DNA of 64,000 bases, from positions 4,028,667 to 4,092,666 of the forward strand of contig JADANN010000443.1 in assembly GCA_018806985.1 (NCBI GenBank), in the 5' to 3' direction. A program made the translations under genes and the position numbers. The notes under the pieces were generated by a model, which was not told the origin of the DNA, did not search any database, and saw only the letters and a list, made by a program, of their open reading frames with translations. The DNA is from Angiostrongylus vasorum (Eukaryota > Nematoda > Chromadorea > Rhabditida > Metastrongylidae). Position 1 is the stretch's first letter. Each line of letters opens with the position of its first letter. Shown here in pieces: positions 1 to 9,844 of the stretch.

Positions 1-880
1 TATCACTGCGATATCAAAAGCAGACAGTTTTGGTCCGATAATACATTCTTCAGTCACACTAACGAATGTTGTAGTTACTTAGCATTGTAATTAATAAATA
101 ACTAATCAGTTATCAATATAAATTAATGCAGCAATTAATGTAATCATTAGTTAATATTGTATTGAGCGGCAACATTATTTAAAACTTTCCAGAAACATCA
201 ATTCTTCCACGGAACGGATTCACGCTAGTTAGCTTCGAGGGAACAATGGCTTCCGTCCACGCAGTTTATTGATAAGGCAGACTAACATTTTATGAAGCTA
301 GTCACTGCGGAATTGCAATCTAGATGTTTGAGTTGTACCTAAAGCTTCAGAACATACTTTGCCGAATTACGTGTTAATTAAGATGCTAGCATTTAGGGAT
401 GGAAGGTGAGGTCCACTGGGATGTTGGCGAAGGTACAACGATGGTTACTTGATAACCTCGTGCCGGTTCGTGAAGAATACAGGAAGCTCTTTTATTCAAT
501 GAAAATGGTGATGAGCGAGCGAATGTTCGCTTGGTTGTTAGGTTCATGGTCAGCAGTAAAATGTCACTCACCTCATCCATTTCGCATTCGGCGATCTTTT
601 GCCGAATCGCATCCACTTGGCCGACGGTGTACGTTTAAGAGCACGCTCCTGAAATTATTGATTAGTATCGATTACATTGGTATGGTACGGTATCATGCTA
701 GGCATCGACCACTGTTACAAAGTTCTCAGAAGTTTTCCAACAACAATATCACGAAATCGCGTCGAAATGGAAAATCGAGGAAAAAAAAGCAACGCATATC
801 GCTTGTTTAACAGCCCTTTCCGTTTTTTTCCCCTCACTACTTCCTTAATGTGGTCTTATGAGACATTTCTTGCACACTAC
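1..880. other. No recognised feature
   Basis: AT-rich sequence. Open frames here lack splice signals, known motifs or coding-like codon use. No repeat family found elsewhere in the window was recognised. Confidence 0.5.
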
Positions 881-990
881 TCGACTTCACACATTGTGAG
901 GATCCCAGCACTTTAATTCGATTTGTTTCTTCACATCCATCATGCACGGAGGTCTTCAAATTTTCGTGTGCATTCGGCCACCCATTGAAC
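880..990 (-). mobile_element. SINE-B 3' fragment
   Basis: Read on the minus strand it matches the 3' part of the SINE-B copy at 5265-5620. The shared elements are GGATCC-rich DNA near the tail, CGAATCGAATG-like text and the GATGGATGCGAGG-like block, all with substitutions. The tRNA-like head is missing. Confidence 0.55.
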
Positions 991-1149
991 CTTTTTAAAT
1001 CCAAAAATGATAAACCTTGTCTTGTGAAGGGGTTTCTGAAAAATGGGACTATATAACAGATGAGGCAACATGAGAACGGAATGGTTGGTGAAACAGTCCA
1101 GCAGCAAACAAGTCCTGATTCCATCCCCTCTTCAACATCTTTTTTTCAT

Positions 1150-1375
1150 TCCACGTGGAAACACTTCAGCTCGGCTATGTCCAAGATTGCAATAAGATTC
1201 GACTCGATCATCATTCTACGACATTCATTAAGAAAGGCGAATCCTTAAGCAGCAGTCGGAACAACACACGAAATGTTCGAAGACCACGGTAGACGATGGA
1301 TGCGAGGAAAACGAATCGAATGCGAGAAGTGCTGAGATCTGCACAGCAGATGTGATGACGAATCATCCAATAATA
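1150..1375 (+). mobile_element. SINE-B 3' half
   Basis: This 5'-truncated SINE-B copy has the conserved blocks GACGATGGATGCGAGG, CGAATCGAATGCGAGAAG and GCACAGCAGATGTGA near its 3' end. It runs directly into an imperfect AAT-repeat tract, as the tail of this family would. Confidence 0.6.
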
Positions 1376-1462
1376 ATAACAGTAATAATAATAGTAATAA
1401 TTATAATGATAATAATAGCATTAATGGTAACAACAGCAATAATAATATTAATATATATCCAC
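1369..1462. repeat. Imperfect AAT microsatellite
   Basis: About 90 bp of AAT/TAA triplets interrupted by substitutions (AGT, AGC, GGT). It begins where the SINE-B copy ends and looks like a decayed version of the large TAA array at 60109-61208. Confidence 0.8.
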
Positions 1463-2154
1463 CCACTGAGTGAAGAATATCTCGTGATGTCTAGTTGATG
1501 ACTCTACATTTACACGAAAAAATGGGAATAAATTTTTTTACGTCTTTAAATAACCTTCTGAGGAAATTACTCCCATAAGGAGTATAATCCAGAAGACGAC
1601 ATTCGAGTCGTTGATGGGTCTTCTTTTCATGACGCAATCAGTCTGTCACTGAACTGTTGGAATATTTAGGCAGCAGGTCAAGTATTGCATGCATGACCGA
1701 ATCCATTGTTTCTTAAATATATGTAAATCTGTTGAGGGCAACGCTTTTCTGGAGATCTATGTGAAGCGAAAATGTCTATCAGTGTTGTGAATCATTGCCG
1801 CAACTTCGTCAGACAGCTTTGTCATCTCAGTCATCTCATTGTCGTGCACGTTCATCCCCACGATTGTACTGAGCATTCTCTTCAAATTTCTGTCGTCAGC
1901 GAAAAATTGTACAGCAAAATTACTTGTTTCGATGGTTAATGGAGATACCGTAGTACAAAACCTGCAGTCACGTCTACATTAACCAGCTAGTAGAATGATC
2001 ACCGTGGCTGTCCCTTATGGACTAAAAATTTATAGCTACGCACTTCATTTAAGATAGGCTGCATTGCTTAATAGGATCCCCTGAGGGTTTGGCCTTTATA
2101 TACCAATTCCGTTCATGACGAGGGAAGTCAAATAAATCCATGCAGTGGTTTTAA
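1463..2154. other. No recognised feature
   Basis: No gene, repeat family or RNA gene was recognised in this stretch. Confidence 0.45.
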
Positions 2155-2460
2155 CCCACCCCCGGTCTCACCAGGCTCTCACCACTTCGGAATCGCGAAA
2201 TTGACATTAGGATTGTTTGGAATCAGCGGCCTGTCCTCGATTCACGTAGAAACACTCTAGCACGATCTTCCCAGAATTGTAGTAGAATCGACTTCAAAAC
2301 GCATTCATAAAAAAAGACGAAAAATTCTCAAGCGGCAGTAGGGCCCTTCTGCAAAAAAACTATGAAGACCTTCGTAGACGATGGGTTCTAGGAGAAGAAT
2401 CGAAAAGAGAAGATACTGGGATCCGCATAACGTATGATGTCGGGTTCTATAAATAAAAAA
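2155..2460 (+). mobile_element. SINE-B copy, diverged
   Basis: Diverged copy covering most of the SINE-B body. It shows GGTCTCACCAGGCTCTCACC near the left side, GACGATGGGTTCTAGGAG, GGGATCCGCATAACG and a terminal ATAAATAAAA tail. The box A and box B region is degraded. Confidence 0.5.
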
Positions 2461-2748
2461 GCGATGCTAGTGAAGAAAATTAATGCAGTATAATCCGATT
2501 TTAATGATGAACGGATGTGAGGGTCTTGCAAGAGATTAATACGTATACGTATATCCATGGTAAATTACTGTGATGAATGAAATTTTTCGTCCCCGGCGAA
2601 AATATGAATGAAAAAATGACTTCCTCAAGCCATGAAGAAGATTGAGTTCTCTGAAGTACGCCCAGCAATTAAGAGAAACCGTTGTGTTGCAAACAGGAGT
2701 CGTATTAATGAAAGAAATCCCACTGAGTTTTTTAATGACAGAGTTTAT

Positions 2749-2815
2749 AGGATAAAAGGATAAAGGATAAAGCTCTCGGCGTTGATCAATTCCTGAGGTG
2801 TGCGCCACAGTTTAT
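2749..2815 (-). mobile_element. SINE-A 3' end with heptamer tail
   Basis: On the minus strand it reads the family 3' end (ATTGATCAACGCCGAGAGC) followed by CTTTATCCTTTATCC. It is a short 5'-truncated copy that shows the tail is a TTTATCC repeat rather than poly(A). Confidence 0.6.
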
Positions 2816-3031
2816 AGGACACCGTGTGAAATGTGATCAACATAGAATAGGTGTGTCGCATTCTTCGATCCTCGAAATTAACTATGCACAGGTGTTGCCG
2901 TCTTGAAAGAATTCTAGTCGCAGAGTAGTGAACTCCCCTCAATTACACATGAACAACACCACTACTGAAAACGTGATCACCCTGGAGCGGTTCCAATCAT
3001 TCATTGCAGCGACTGTTGTGCTGAAACTATT

Positions 3032-3203
3032 CTAGGCGTGCAGCGAAAAAATTCTCTCGAATGGTGGCAAGTGGCTACCAATGCCGAAGATCGAAAGGAC
3101 TGTAGCCATGTCATTGAGCATGGAAAATGGAAGCTCTTCAAACCACATCTGAATCCACACACACTGAGCCCAACGAAATGTATGAAAGAAGTTTTCAGTC
3201 TTC
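3032..3203 (-). CDS. Candidate terminal exon, unknown protein
   Basis: On the minus strand a nematode-like acceptor (TTTTATACAG, just right of 3203) opens a frame that runs to a TAG at 3032-3034. The roughly 56-residue product has varied, coding-like codon use and contains KTENFFHTFRWAQCVWIQ, then MWFEELPFSMLND, and ends in FERIFSLHA. A second possible acceptor (GGATTCAG) lies at 3149-3152 and keeps the same frame. No upstream exon or family was recognised. It could be a real last exon, a remnant of one, or a chance open frame. Confidence 0.33.
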
Positions 3204-3346
3204 CTGTATAAAATACGAATAAGGACCATTTAACTTTCTAAGTGATTGCTACACTTGTGCCAAAATTAAGTCCATCCACGCATTACGACACTTTCGGGCT
3301 CGTATAATACAGTTATTAGAGGTGCCGCGAAATACATACTTGCTGA

Positions 3347-3604
3347 ATGCTCCGATCGCTTATCCATGCTAAGCAAGTCCAGCATCTGCCTGAGCGTGGC
3401 GAATTGCAGACAGGCTTGTTTGGGAGTACAAGCAACACTGACTTAATATCTCCACATATCCATTTAGTCACCTCTGTAGTTCTTAACGAAATCGAATGCA
3501 TAAAGCAACGCAATGCGATTGTTCACCGCCGAATACTTTATCATTTTTTTCCTTCGTCACATCTTCACTACATGTGGAGAGGTGTTGGTGAATACACACC
3601 TTAA
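3347..3604 (+). CDS. Coding-like open frame, unknown
   Basis: An 85-codon open frame with mixed codon use; the middle reads HAKQVQHLPERGELQTGLFG. It lies close to the candidate exon at 3032-3203 but on the opposite strand. No splice sites, domain or homologous family was recognised, so it may be non-coding. Confidence 0.2.
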   Translation: MLRSLIHAKQVQHLPERGELQTGLFGSTSNTDLISPHIHLVTSVVLNEIECIKQRNAIVHRRILYHFFPSSHLHYMWRGVGEYTP

Positions 3605-3704
3605 ATCAACTTCTTTTCGAATCTTATGGTCGCAAAAAGGACAGGTACAGCATCAAAGCGACCAGAAGCGTTTCGTTATAGTGGCTTCAAAAGAAAAAAG
3701 TATG

Positions 3705-3990
3705 AAACTCTCAGCGTTGATCAATCCCTGAGAAATGAGCCGTGGGTTCGACTTCATCAAGCACCTTTAGGGGTGATTGAATGCATATCTGGTCTATAAA
3801 ATGACTTGCGCTAGCTAACGATCTATAAAATCAGTGCTTTCATTCTTCTAGAGTAGCTGGCAATGAATTGCCGATCCTATAGAGACGGAAGGCTTGGTGA
3901 GACTGGGACACGAAGTCGAACCAGCTTTAATCCAGTATGTACTAGACGCCACCTCTAACCATCGCGCTACACGTGTCGTTATATCGTCTT
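3705..3990 (-). mobile_element. SINE-A copy, near full length
   Basis: Near full-length copy on the minus strand. A box A-like sequence (TAGCGCGATGG, one mismatch to the consensus) and a box B-like GGTTCGACTTC lie at the right-hand end. The family 3' end GATTGATCAACGCTGAGAG lies at the left. It contains a local duplication in the middle. Confidence 0.65.
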
Positions 3991-4231
3991 TAACATGCCC
4001 AAAGAAAAAAAAATGCTATAAGGGCATTGCTTGGAATGTAGCCGAAATTTTTGGAGCTGCTCTAGCCAGCAAGTATCTATGCATAAGAAGCCTATCTGTA
4101 GGAGTTAAGATCCATTGTTCTCGTTTTCTAGTGCGTGTGAAGCCAATCTAATAGATATGAACCGTCAATATTGTATATTTTCAAAAGTCCAACATTCAAC
4201 GTTGAAAGCACATCGAGTTAGATTCTCTACG

Positions 4232-4318
4232 AACGGTAATCGAACCAGAGACATTGACTGCGCGTGACATCACTCACTGAACAGTACGACTCAATCCACT
4301 AGCGCATACATCATTTTC
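4232..4318 (-). other. tRNA-like sequence, pseudogene or SINE head
   Basis: Read on the minus strand there is a box A-like TAGTGGATTGA followed by a box B-like GGTTCGATTACC. This is the Pol III arrangement of a tRNA or a tRNA-derived SINE head. No clean cloverleaf or anticodon was established, and the sequence downstream does not match SINE-A, SINE-B or SINE-C. Confidence 0.35.
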
Positions 4319-4319
4319 A

Positions 4320-5260
4320 AGCTTCTGATCCGAAAACATTCGGTTTCTTTTTGATGGAAACTGTGATTGAAATGTCCCGAAGCAGCAAATCTTTCAGGAT
4401 TAGTATGTTTTTTTGATGAATCTACCGCGAGCTAAGTAGCCCAATTTTCTTCGTGTCACTTCCGTAATTTGTCAGCAATTAGCCCTCGAAAGTATTGTAT
4501 TAAGATTCCCATAATTTAGCTTCAAATATGGATAGCTGACAGCCAAAATTCATTTGTTCGGTGTCCTTGCAATCAAAAGCAAGGAGTGCTATTTAAGACG
4601 AATAGCTATGACCTTTGTGGTCTGACAGTGGTATAAGATTTTTTTTTAAGTGGCCTACCAAATGTTCTACAACATCTACAGTTTCCGTTATTCGCATTTA
4701 GTGGGAAAATATTCAATCCAATTTTATCCTTGTAGCATGTACTCGTTGCAATGTAGAAATAAAGCCGCGAAGACCTCGATGCTTATACTTATGATTTATG
4801 AAAGTGGATGTTCCACTGGATAATGATCTTCCTTATAATCTCATGTCACGTTATTCCAAAATTGAGTCACTTTTCTCCACAAAGAACCATCTATAAGCCA
4901 GCACGACATCATTTGACTGTTATCTGATTAGGAAAAATTCGATGGAGTCCTTAGCCTTACGATTTTTAAGATAGTCACCACAAGCACTAGTCAGCTCATG
5001 TGGAAGTCGAGGAATAAGGTTTGTTACCTTGATGTTAAATTGCTACCAAAACAACAGCGTATACTTGCATTTGTTAAGTCGTGGCAGACCTTATGCAAGG
5101 AAACGTATGTCAAACTCAGTCTATTTCAGCAAGGAAGATCTTACGAGGAGGTGAACCTTCACTGCATATCGCTGTTCCATACCCAGGAACACCGCTAGGT
5201 CATGATGGAAGGGTAAACATTTGGGTGATGGGAAAAGTCTTTATTTTTTTTGTTGTTATT
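4320..5260. other. No recognised feature
   Basis: No gene or known repeat was recognised. Short open frames around 4998-5198 look like chance. Confidence 0.45.
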
Positions 5261-5264
5261 TTAT

Positions 5265-5620
5265 TTGATCCATCATCACGTCTACTGTGCGGATCCCAGC
5301 ACTCCTCATTCGATTCGTTTCCTCGCATCCACTGTCCACAAAGATCTTCTAATTTTTACGTGTGCTTTCGGTTGCTGCTTGAAGATTTCCATTTCATCTT
5401 GAATCTTGTAGAATACCGACCGAGCATTTCTCCCTGGAGTCCTGAGATAATCGAGCTGGAGCGTTCCCAATTGGATTGAAAAGAGTGATTTTTTCCCCAG
5501 ACAAGTTCGGTGCCAAATTCCCCAACCCGGAGAGATCACAGACTTGGTTGGTCCGGGCGGAATCGAACTAGCACCATGCTCGTGATGACGGGCATCACTA
5601 CCACTGTGCTACCCACCCCT
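5265..5620 (-). mobile_element. SINE-B, full-length reference copy
   Basis: This is one of the two best copies of a tRNA-derived SINE-like family of about 355 bp. On the minus strand a perfect box A match (TAGCACAGTGG, complement of 5601-5611) is followed 42 bases later by box B (AGTTCGATTCC, complement of 5559-5569). A unique body follows, ending near the GGATCC block and GATGATGGATC. Box A and box B are the internal RNA polymerase III promoter elements of tRNA genes. The close match to the copy at 61260-61650 suggests fairly recent spread. Confidence 0.75.
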
Positions 5621-5624
5621 GCTG

Positions 5625-6185
5625 GGAGCATATCTTATCTAATTTTAGCTGAATGCTTTATTTGCTTCTTATGTACAATCCACGGCTGTAAAAACATCCC
5701 AAACCTTCAGCTAACTACGAAGAAAATGTAGGTGACGTGAACTATAAGATGCGTGATAAAAATCTTGCTACCTTGTGGTGTTTTGCAAACTCTGAAAGCC
5801 TGGAGTTCTATGAGCCCATAGTACAAAAATTTAGGCATCAAGTGTCACACAAATATAATGCGTATCTTTACGATCGATATGCATCCCATTCGCTGGTTTG
5901 TTAGTGTTCTTCTCCTCGGTAGTACCAGGTAAGTAGCTGGTTATAATTAAAAACGCACGAATTGGACTAAAATTTCAGACACTTTTCGAAGCTTCCCCAT
6001 CCAGATTTCACCTTTCCCTAAAACTTAAGTAAAGTACCTAAAACATAAAATCGAGAGACTCCATCAAAAGGCAGCACGAAAAGACAAGACAAAGACAACT
6101 ACGTCAATGCCGTGCACCGTAGGTGATTCTCGCTCTTGATGTCCGCCACATCACTTTCTCCACAGTGGACATGATGCAGTACACT
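5625..6185. other. No recognised feature
   Basis: No gene or repeat family was recognised between the two SINE-like copies. Confidence 0.45.
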
Positions 6186-6189
6186 GTAG

Positions 6190-6415
6190 ATGTCTCCCTT
6201 ACTTCGAGCAGCTCTGGAGACGGGAAACTAATGCCAGACTTATCTGGGTTGATAGAAACACTGACTTTATACATCAGTAGCCCACCATGAAGTCACTGTG
6301 TTGGGCAGATATGCATCCATCCACTTCTTCCATGCTGCGAATGGGATCGAATGCTTGACGCATACCTCAGAAATTGATCAACGTCGAACTCCTTATCCTT
6401 CAGCAATCTGTTCAA
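6190..6415 (+). mobile_element. SINE-A copy, head degraded
   Basis: Contains the family blocks GCCAGACTTATCTGGG, a CATCAGTAGCCCACCAT-like segment and the 3' end ATTGATCAACGTCGAAC followed by CTTATCC. The box A and box B region cannot be read. Confidence 0.55.
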
Positions 6416-6764
6416 CTGGTGTCATATATGCACTGGTATTTATAAACAAAGCCTATTAATAACCATAAACTGTAATCCATCAATAACGATGAAACATAGT
6501 TTCCATTATCAACAGACTACATGCTATAATTGTGACTACAACCTCTTTATTTCTCAAAAGAAGTGGCGTCCAAGACAGAATTCTACATCTTCACAAAGAG
6601 TTGGTTGCGAGAGTGGAGAGAGGAATAAAATATTTGGCAAATGAATCACTACAGTGAAATTTTCTAGTTCAAAAAGCTCGTAAGGGACTTTGCTTCGATG
6701 GAAATGGATGACTATTGAATATCAGATTTCTGTTTATCTTACGTAATTCGTATGCTCTAACTCT
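6416..6764. other. No recognised feature
   Basis: Short AT-rich spacer between two SINE-A copies. Nothing was recognised. Confidence 0.45.
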
Positions 6765-7015
6765 ACAACAGGGCACGTGTGGCGCAGTGGTTGGAGGTGC
6801 CCTGCAACACACACGTGGAACGCTGGTACCAGACTTGTCTGGGAGGATAGCATCACTGGCTCGATACATCGGTAGGCCATCCGAATCATAGTCATTGTAA
6901 AGGTCAGATTTGCATTCAATCACCTCCAAACGATACTGTAATGTACTTAATGAAGTCGAATGCATGGCGCATCCCTTAGGGATTGATCAACGCCGAAAAC
7001 TTTATCCTTTACCCT
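6765..7015 (+). mobile_element. SINE-A copy, well preserved
   Basis: Begins with TGGCGCAGTGG, a perfect match to the tRNA box A consensus TRGYnnAnnGG. It continues through TGGTACCAGACTTGTCTGGG, the central block and GATTGATCAACGCCGAAAAC, and ends with TTTATCC-like tail DNA. Box B is degraded because the copy has lost bases between the head and the middle. Confidence 0.7.
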
Positions 7016-7390
7016 TTTAAGTCTGCAACGAAACCCATTAAGGTTCAAACTAACTACTCATGTCTGGTAACTTCATTCGAAGACTTTTGGGTTAGAAACG
7101 AGAATATCATAATCACTCATGAAATTCACTGCGTTATCCCACTACATTCATTTCCCGTTTCTAAAGCTATTAATGGAGAGAGTACGAATTTAGCCCGCTC
7201 ATTGGTTTCCGGTACACAGTGATTTCTAAAAGAAAACGAACTATGCTAACTATTTGAAGTAAAATTTGGTAAAACAATGATGAAAGTGGTTGGTTATATT
7301 TACCTGATCACCTCTGAGCGTTGCCCGAAATAACTACGAGTTAAGTCCTCTTGAAGCAATTGCATTACAAATTTCGGAATTTCACTGATA
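7016..7390. other. No recognised feature
   Basis: No gene or repeat was recognised. Confidence 0.45.
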
Positions 7391-7391
7391 A

Positions 7392-7640
7392 ATGTCGATA
7401 GTTGCGAAATATAACTTTAATTATGCTGAGAACTAGCTGAGAGACAGGCGAAACAGAAAGGATCCGCATGGTGTGGTGGTGAGCGCGCTACTCCGCAGAA
7501 AGGACAATAGCGCGTTCGTTCCCCCACCATAGGCACCTGCGGTCCAGAGTTTTGCGAGATATCTCAGCATCATTAAAGTTATATTTCGCAACGCATACCC
7601 TGCCGCTAAAAAGAGTAGGCAGTAAATAATAAGTCAAAAA
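7392..7640 (-). mobile_element. SINE-C monomer with terminal inverted repeats
   Basis: The tRNA-like head is read on the strand of the window: box A-like TGGTGTGGTGG and box B-like CGTTCGTTCCC. It is flanked by inverted copies of about 30 bp (GTTGCGAAATATAACTTTAA on the left, its complement near 7573-7592), followed by the family tail AGTAGGCAGTAAATAATAAG. It matches the right-hand arm of the composite at 8873-9832. Strand is given relative to unit A of that composite. Confidence 0.6.
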
Positions 7641-7963
7641 ATGTCGATAGTGTTCTTCTGTTTCATCTAAAAGGTTTACCATCTGGTGAACAACAGAGCT
7701 ACGCGTTAACTGCGGTTCATTTTTCTTTTTCAAGGTTCCTAATGGCTAGGGAGGAAAAAAGAAAACGAATCTGACAGACGTCACTTCAAAAGACATAATA
7801 TATCCAAACTGAAAAACCATTGCTTTTTTTGGCTTCTGCTTTTTCGCCTACAAATGTCGTTGGGATAACCTGCAATGAAAGTGGGTAAAATGACACCTGC
7901 ATTTGAATGAATGGTTTTAAATGAACACGAAATGGTTCACACTTCTAATATTCACACAAAAGA
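7641..7963. other. No recognised feature
   Basis: No gene or repeat was recognised. Confidence 0.45.
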
Positions 7964-8038
7964 ACTAATAATTCTTCCTGCTTCTGTTTAGCAAACACGA
8001 GGTGTTATTTTATTTTATTTTTTCGGTAACGATAACTG

Positions 8039-8479
8039 AAATACCACCGAGTAATCTAAGACGCCAACTAGTTCGTGACCGCCTATACGACCGTCTATGT
8101 GCAACGCAAAATTGTATAATTTGCGCCAATGGTAGAGACGGTGACTGCATGAGTTCGGGTACAGTTTATCTGATCTCTTGTAAAGCGTGCGGGGACGAAT
8201 ACGTTGGCGAAACAGGTAGACCACTCTGCGTTCGTATAAAAAGAACACCTAGTCGGCAAACGTAAACCAAACGCTCCACTAGGCACGCATAGGACGCAGA
8301 GACATAACGGAGAAGATTTTGAAGTACGGGTTACGATCCTCGCGCAGGAATCGAGAACACAAGCGCGCAAAACTCACGAGGCGTTCTGGATCAATTCCAA
8401 GAATCCGAAAATGAACCGCATGGAGGAATGCCTCATTATCACGCGGGATATTGGGCGGTATATAAGCCTGTTATTCTGA
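8039..8479 (+). pseudogene. PLE GIY-YIG endonuclease domain, frameshifted
   Basis: The translation begins with the linker LRRQLVRDRLYDRL and a Cys-rich segment (NCIICANGRDGDC). The GIY-like strand SSGTVYLISC and the YIG-like segment DEYVGETGRPLCVRIK follow. In PLEs this nuclease domain follows the reverse transcriptase and is thought to nick the target. One extra A in the run at 8238-8242 breaks the frame. The rest of the domain (THRTQRHNGEDFEV, then KNPKMNR) continues in the next frame to a stop at 8477-8479. The reverse transcriptase part is absent. Confidence 0.8.
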
Positions 8480-8674
8480 TGAGATGGGCACATTAAGATT
8501 CCATGTGAACTCGGTGCGGTTGGCCTCCACGTGAAATATTCAGTGGAAGACTTATAGAAAGCGCCGAGTGTGCAAAGGCTCTGTGTTCAATGTGATTGAA
8601 ATTTTGGTTCAGCATTTTCTCTGTTTCGTTATGGAGGCGTTTGATCGCGTAGATTGCAGTCAACTTGACATTTC

Positions 8675-8715
8675 CAGGCTCTGAGGAAGGCGAAATCCGC
8701 CGAAGCGTCGGCTTG
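8675..8715 (+). ncRNA. Hammerhead-ribozyme-like motif in PLE-A 3' end
   Basis: Core CTGAGGA, one A, then a GGCG...CGCC-type hairpin (one extra base in this copy), then GAAGCGTC. The flanks CAGGCT and GGCTTG can pair as a six-pair helix I with two G-U pairs. Here the GAAA of the ideal core is GAAG. Activity is inferred from fold only. Confidence 0.45.
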
Positions 8716-8860
8716 TACGTAAATAAGGAAATAAAATAACACCTCATGTTTGTTAAACAGAAGCAGAAAGAATTATTCAATCAATGCCGTGGTTAACAGA
8801 AAGTCGGACGTGGGAGTTACTAGTAATTCTGTTAAAAAGGACATGAGACGGGGAATTAAG

Positions 8861-8872
8861 TAAAAAGATTGC
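8861..8872. repeat. Left target-site duplication of SINE-C composite
   Basis: TAAAAAGATTGC, repeated exactly at 9833-9844. It flanks the composite of tandem and inverted SINE-C units. Confidence 0.65.
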
Positions 8873-9832
8873 TTAAACGACGCTGAGATATTTGCAAAAC
8901 TCTGGACCGCAAGTGCCTATGGTGGGGAACGAACGCGCTATTGTCCTTTCCGGGGAGTAACGCGTTCACCACCACACCATGCGGGTCCTTCGTTTCGCCT
9001 GTCTCTCAGCTAGTTCTATCGATCTTTTTGCCATCAGCAATCACCCGTCAACGGGATTGATCTGGGGAGCCCAAATCGGCATTGAACCCAGTTAAGCTGA
9101 GGCTATAGTTATAATCACAATTTTAACCTTTTTTGCCTACTGCCTACTCTTTTTTTGATGGCAGGGTATGTTGCGAAATATAACTTAAACGAAGCTGAGA
9201 TATTTGCAAAACTCTGGACCGCAGGTGCCTATGGTGGGGAACGAACGCGCTATTGTCCTTTCCGGGGAGTAACGCGTTCACCACCACACCATGCGGGTCC
9301 TTCGTTTCGCCTGTCTCTCAGCTAGTTCTATCGATCTTTTTGCCATCAGCAATCACCCGTCAACGGGATTGATCTGGGGAGCCCAAATCGGCATTGAACC
9401 CAGTTAAGCTGAGGCTATAGTTATAATCACAATTTTAACCTTTTTTGCCTACTGCCTACTCTTTTTGATGGCAGGGGTATGTTGCGAAATATAACTTAAA
9501 CGAAGCTGAGATATTTGCAAAACTCTGGACCGCAGGTGCCTATGGTGGGGAACGAACGCGCTATTGTCCTTTCCGGGGAGTAACGCGTTCACCACCACAC
9601 CATGCGGGTCCTTCTAGCTGACTAGCTGACAGACAGGCGAAACGAAGGACCCGCATGGTGTGGTGGTGAACGCGTTACTCCCCGGAAAGGACAATAGCGC
9701 GTTCGTTCCCCACCATAGGCACCTGCGGTCCAGAGTTTTGCAAATATCTCAGCTTCGTTTAAGTTATATTTCGCAACATACCCTGCCATCAAAAAAGAGT
9801 AGGCAGTAGGCAAAAGGTTAAAATTGTGATTA
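8873..9832. mobile_element. Composite SINE-C array: tandem units plus inverted end
   Basis: The block starting GCTGAGATATTTGCAAAACT occurs at 8882, 9194 and 9505, giving near-identical tandem units of 312 and 311 bp. The third unit stops at about 9615. An inverted copy then runs to 9832. Each unit contains a tRNA-like head read on the minus strand (box A-like TGGTGTGGTGG, box B-like CGTTCGTTCCC) and a middle segment ending GAACCCAGTTAAGC. A 12-bp direct repeat flanks the whole block, so it probably arrived as one piece. Confidence 0.7.
9421..9832. repeat. Long near-perfect inverted repeat
   Basis: Arms of about 194 bp at about 9421-9615 and about 9640-9832 are almost perfectly complementary. 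They differ by small length changes in G and T runs. The spacer is about 24 bp and contains TAGCTGACTAGCTGA. A transcript would form a long hairpin. Confidence 0.85.
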
Positions 9833-9844
9833 TAAAAAGATTGC
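9833..9844. repeat. Right target-site duplication of SINE-C composite
   Basis: TAAAAAGATTGC, identical to 8861-8872. Confidence 0.65.

Larger units (their letters stand above)
7964..8830 (+). mobile_element. Penelope-like element (PLE-A), 5'-truncated
   Basis: A truncated PLE keeping the GIY-YIG endonuclease region and the 3' end. The left edge (about 7967-8020) is an inverted copy of its own 3' end (about 8725-8780), a layout seen in Penelope-like elements. A near-repeat ACTARTAATTCT at 7964-7975 and 8819-8830 (11 of 12 bases) may be the target-site duplication, but on the left it overlaps the inverted end. The 3' end matches that of the long PLE at 45586-48060 up to the AGAAAGTCGGACGTGGGA block. 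Confidence 0.75.

Noticed and set aside
4232..4318. Functional tRNA gene
   Set aside because: Box A-like and box B-like sequences are present, but a cloverleaf with a clear anticodon arm and acceptor stem could not be drawn, so it is listed only as tRNA-like.
5306..5539. 77-codon minus-strand frame similar to the 121-codon frame at 61276-61641
   Set aside because: Both are read through SINE-B copies. The similarity is explained by the repeat, and the family has Pol III promoter boxes and no conserved full-length frame.
6669..6965. Two overlapping minus-strand frames of 98 and 61 codons
   Set aside because: Both lie across a SINE-A copy and are antisense to its tRNA-like head.
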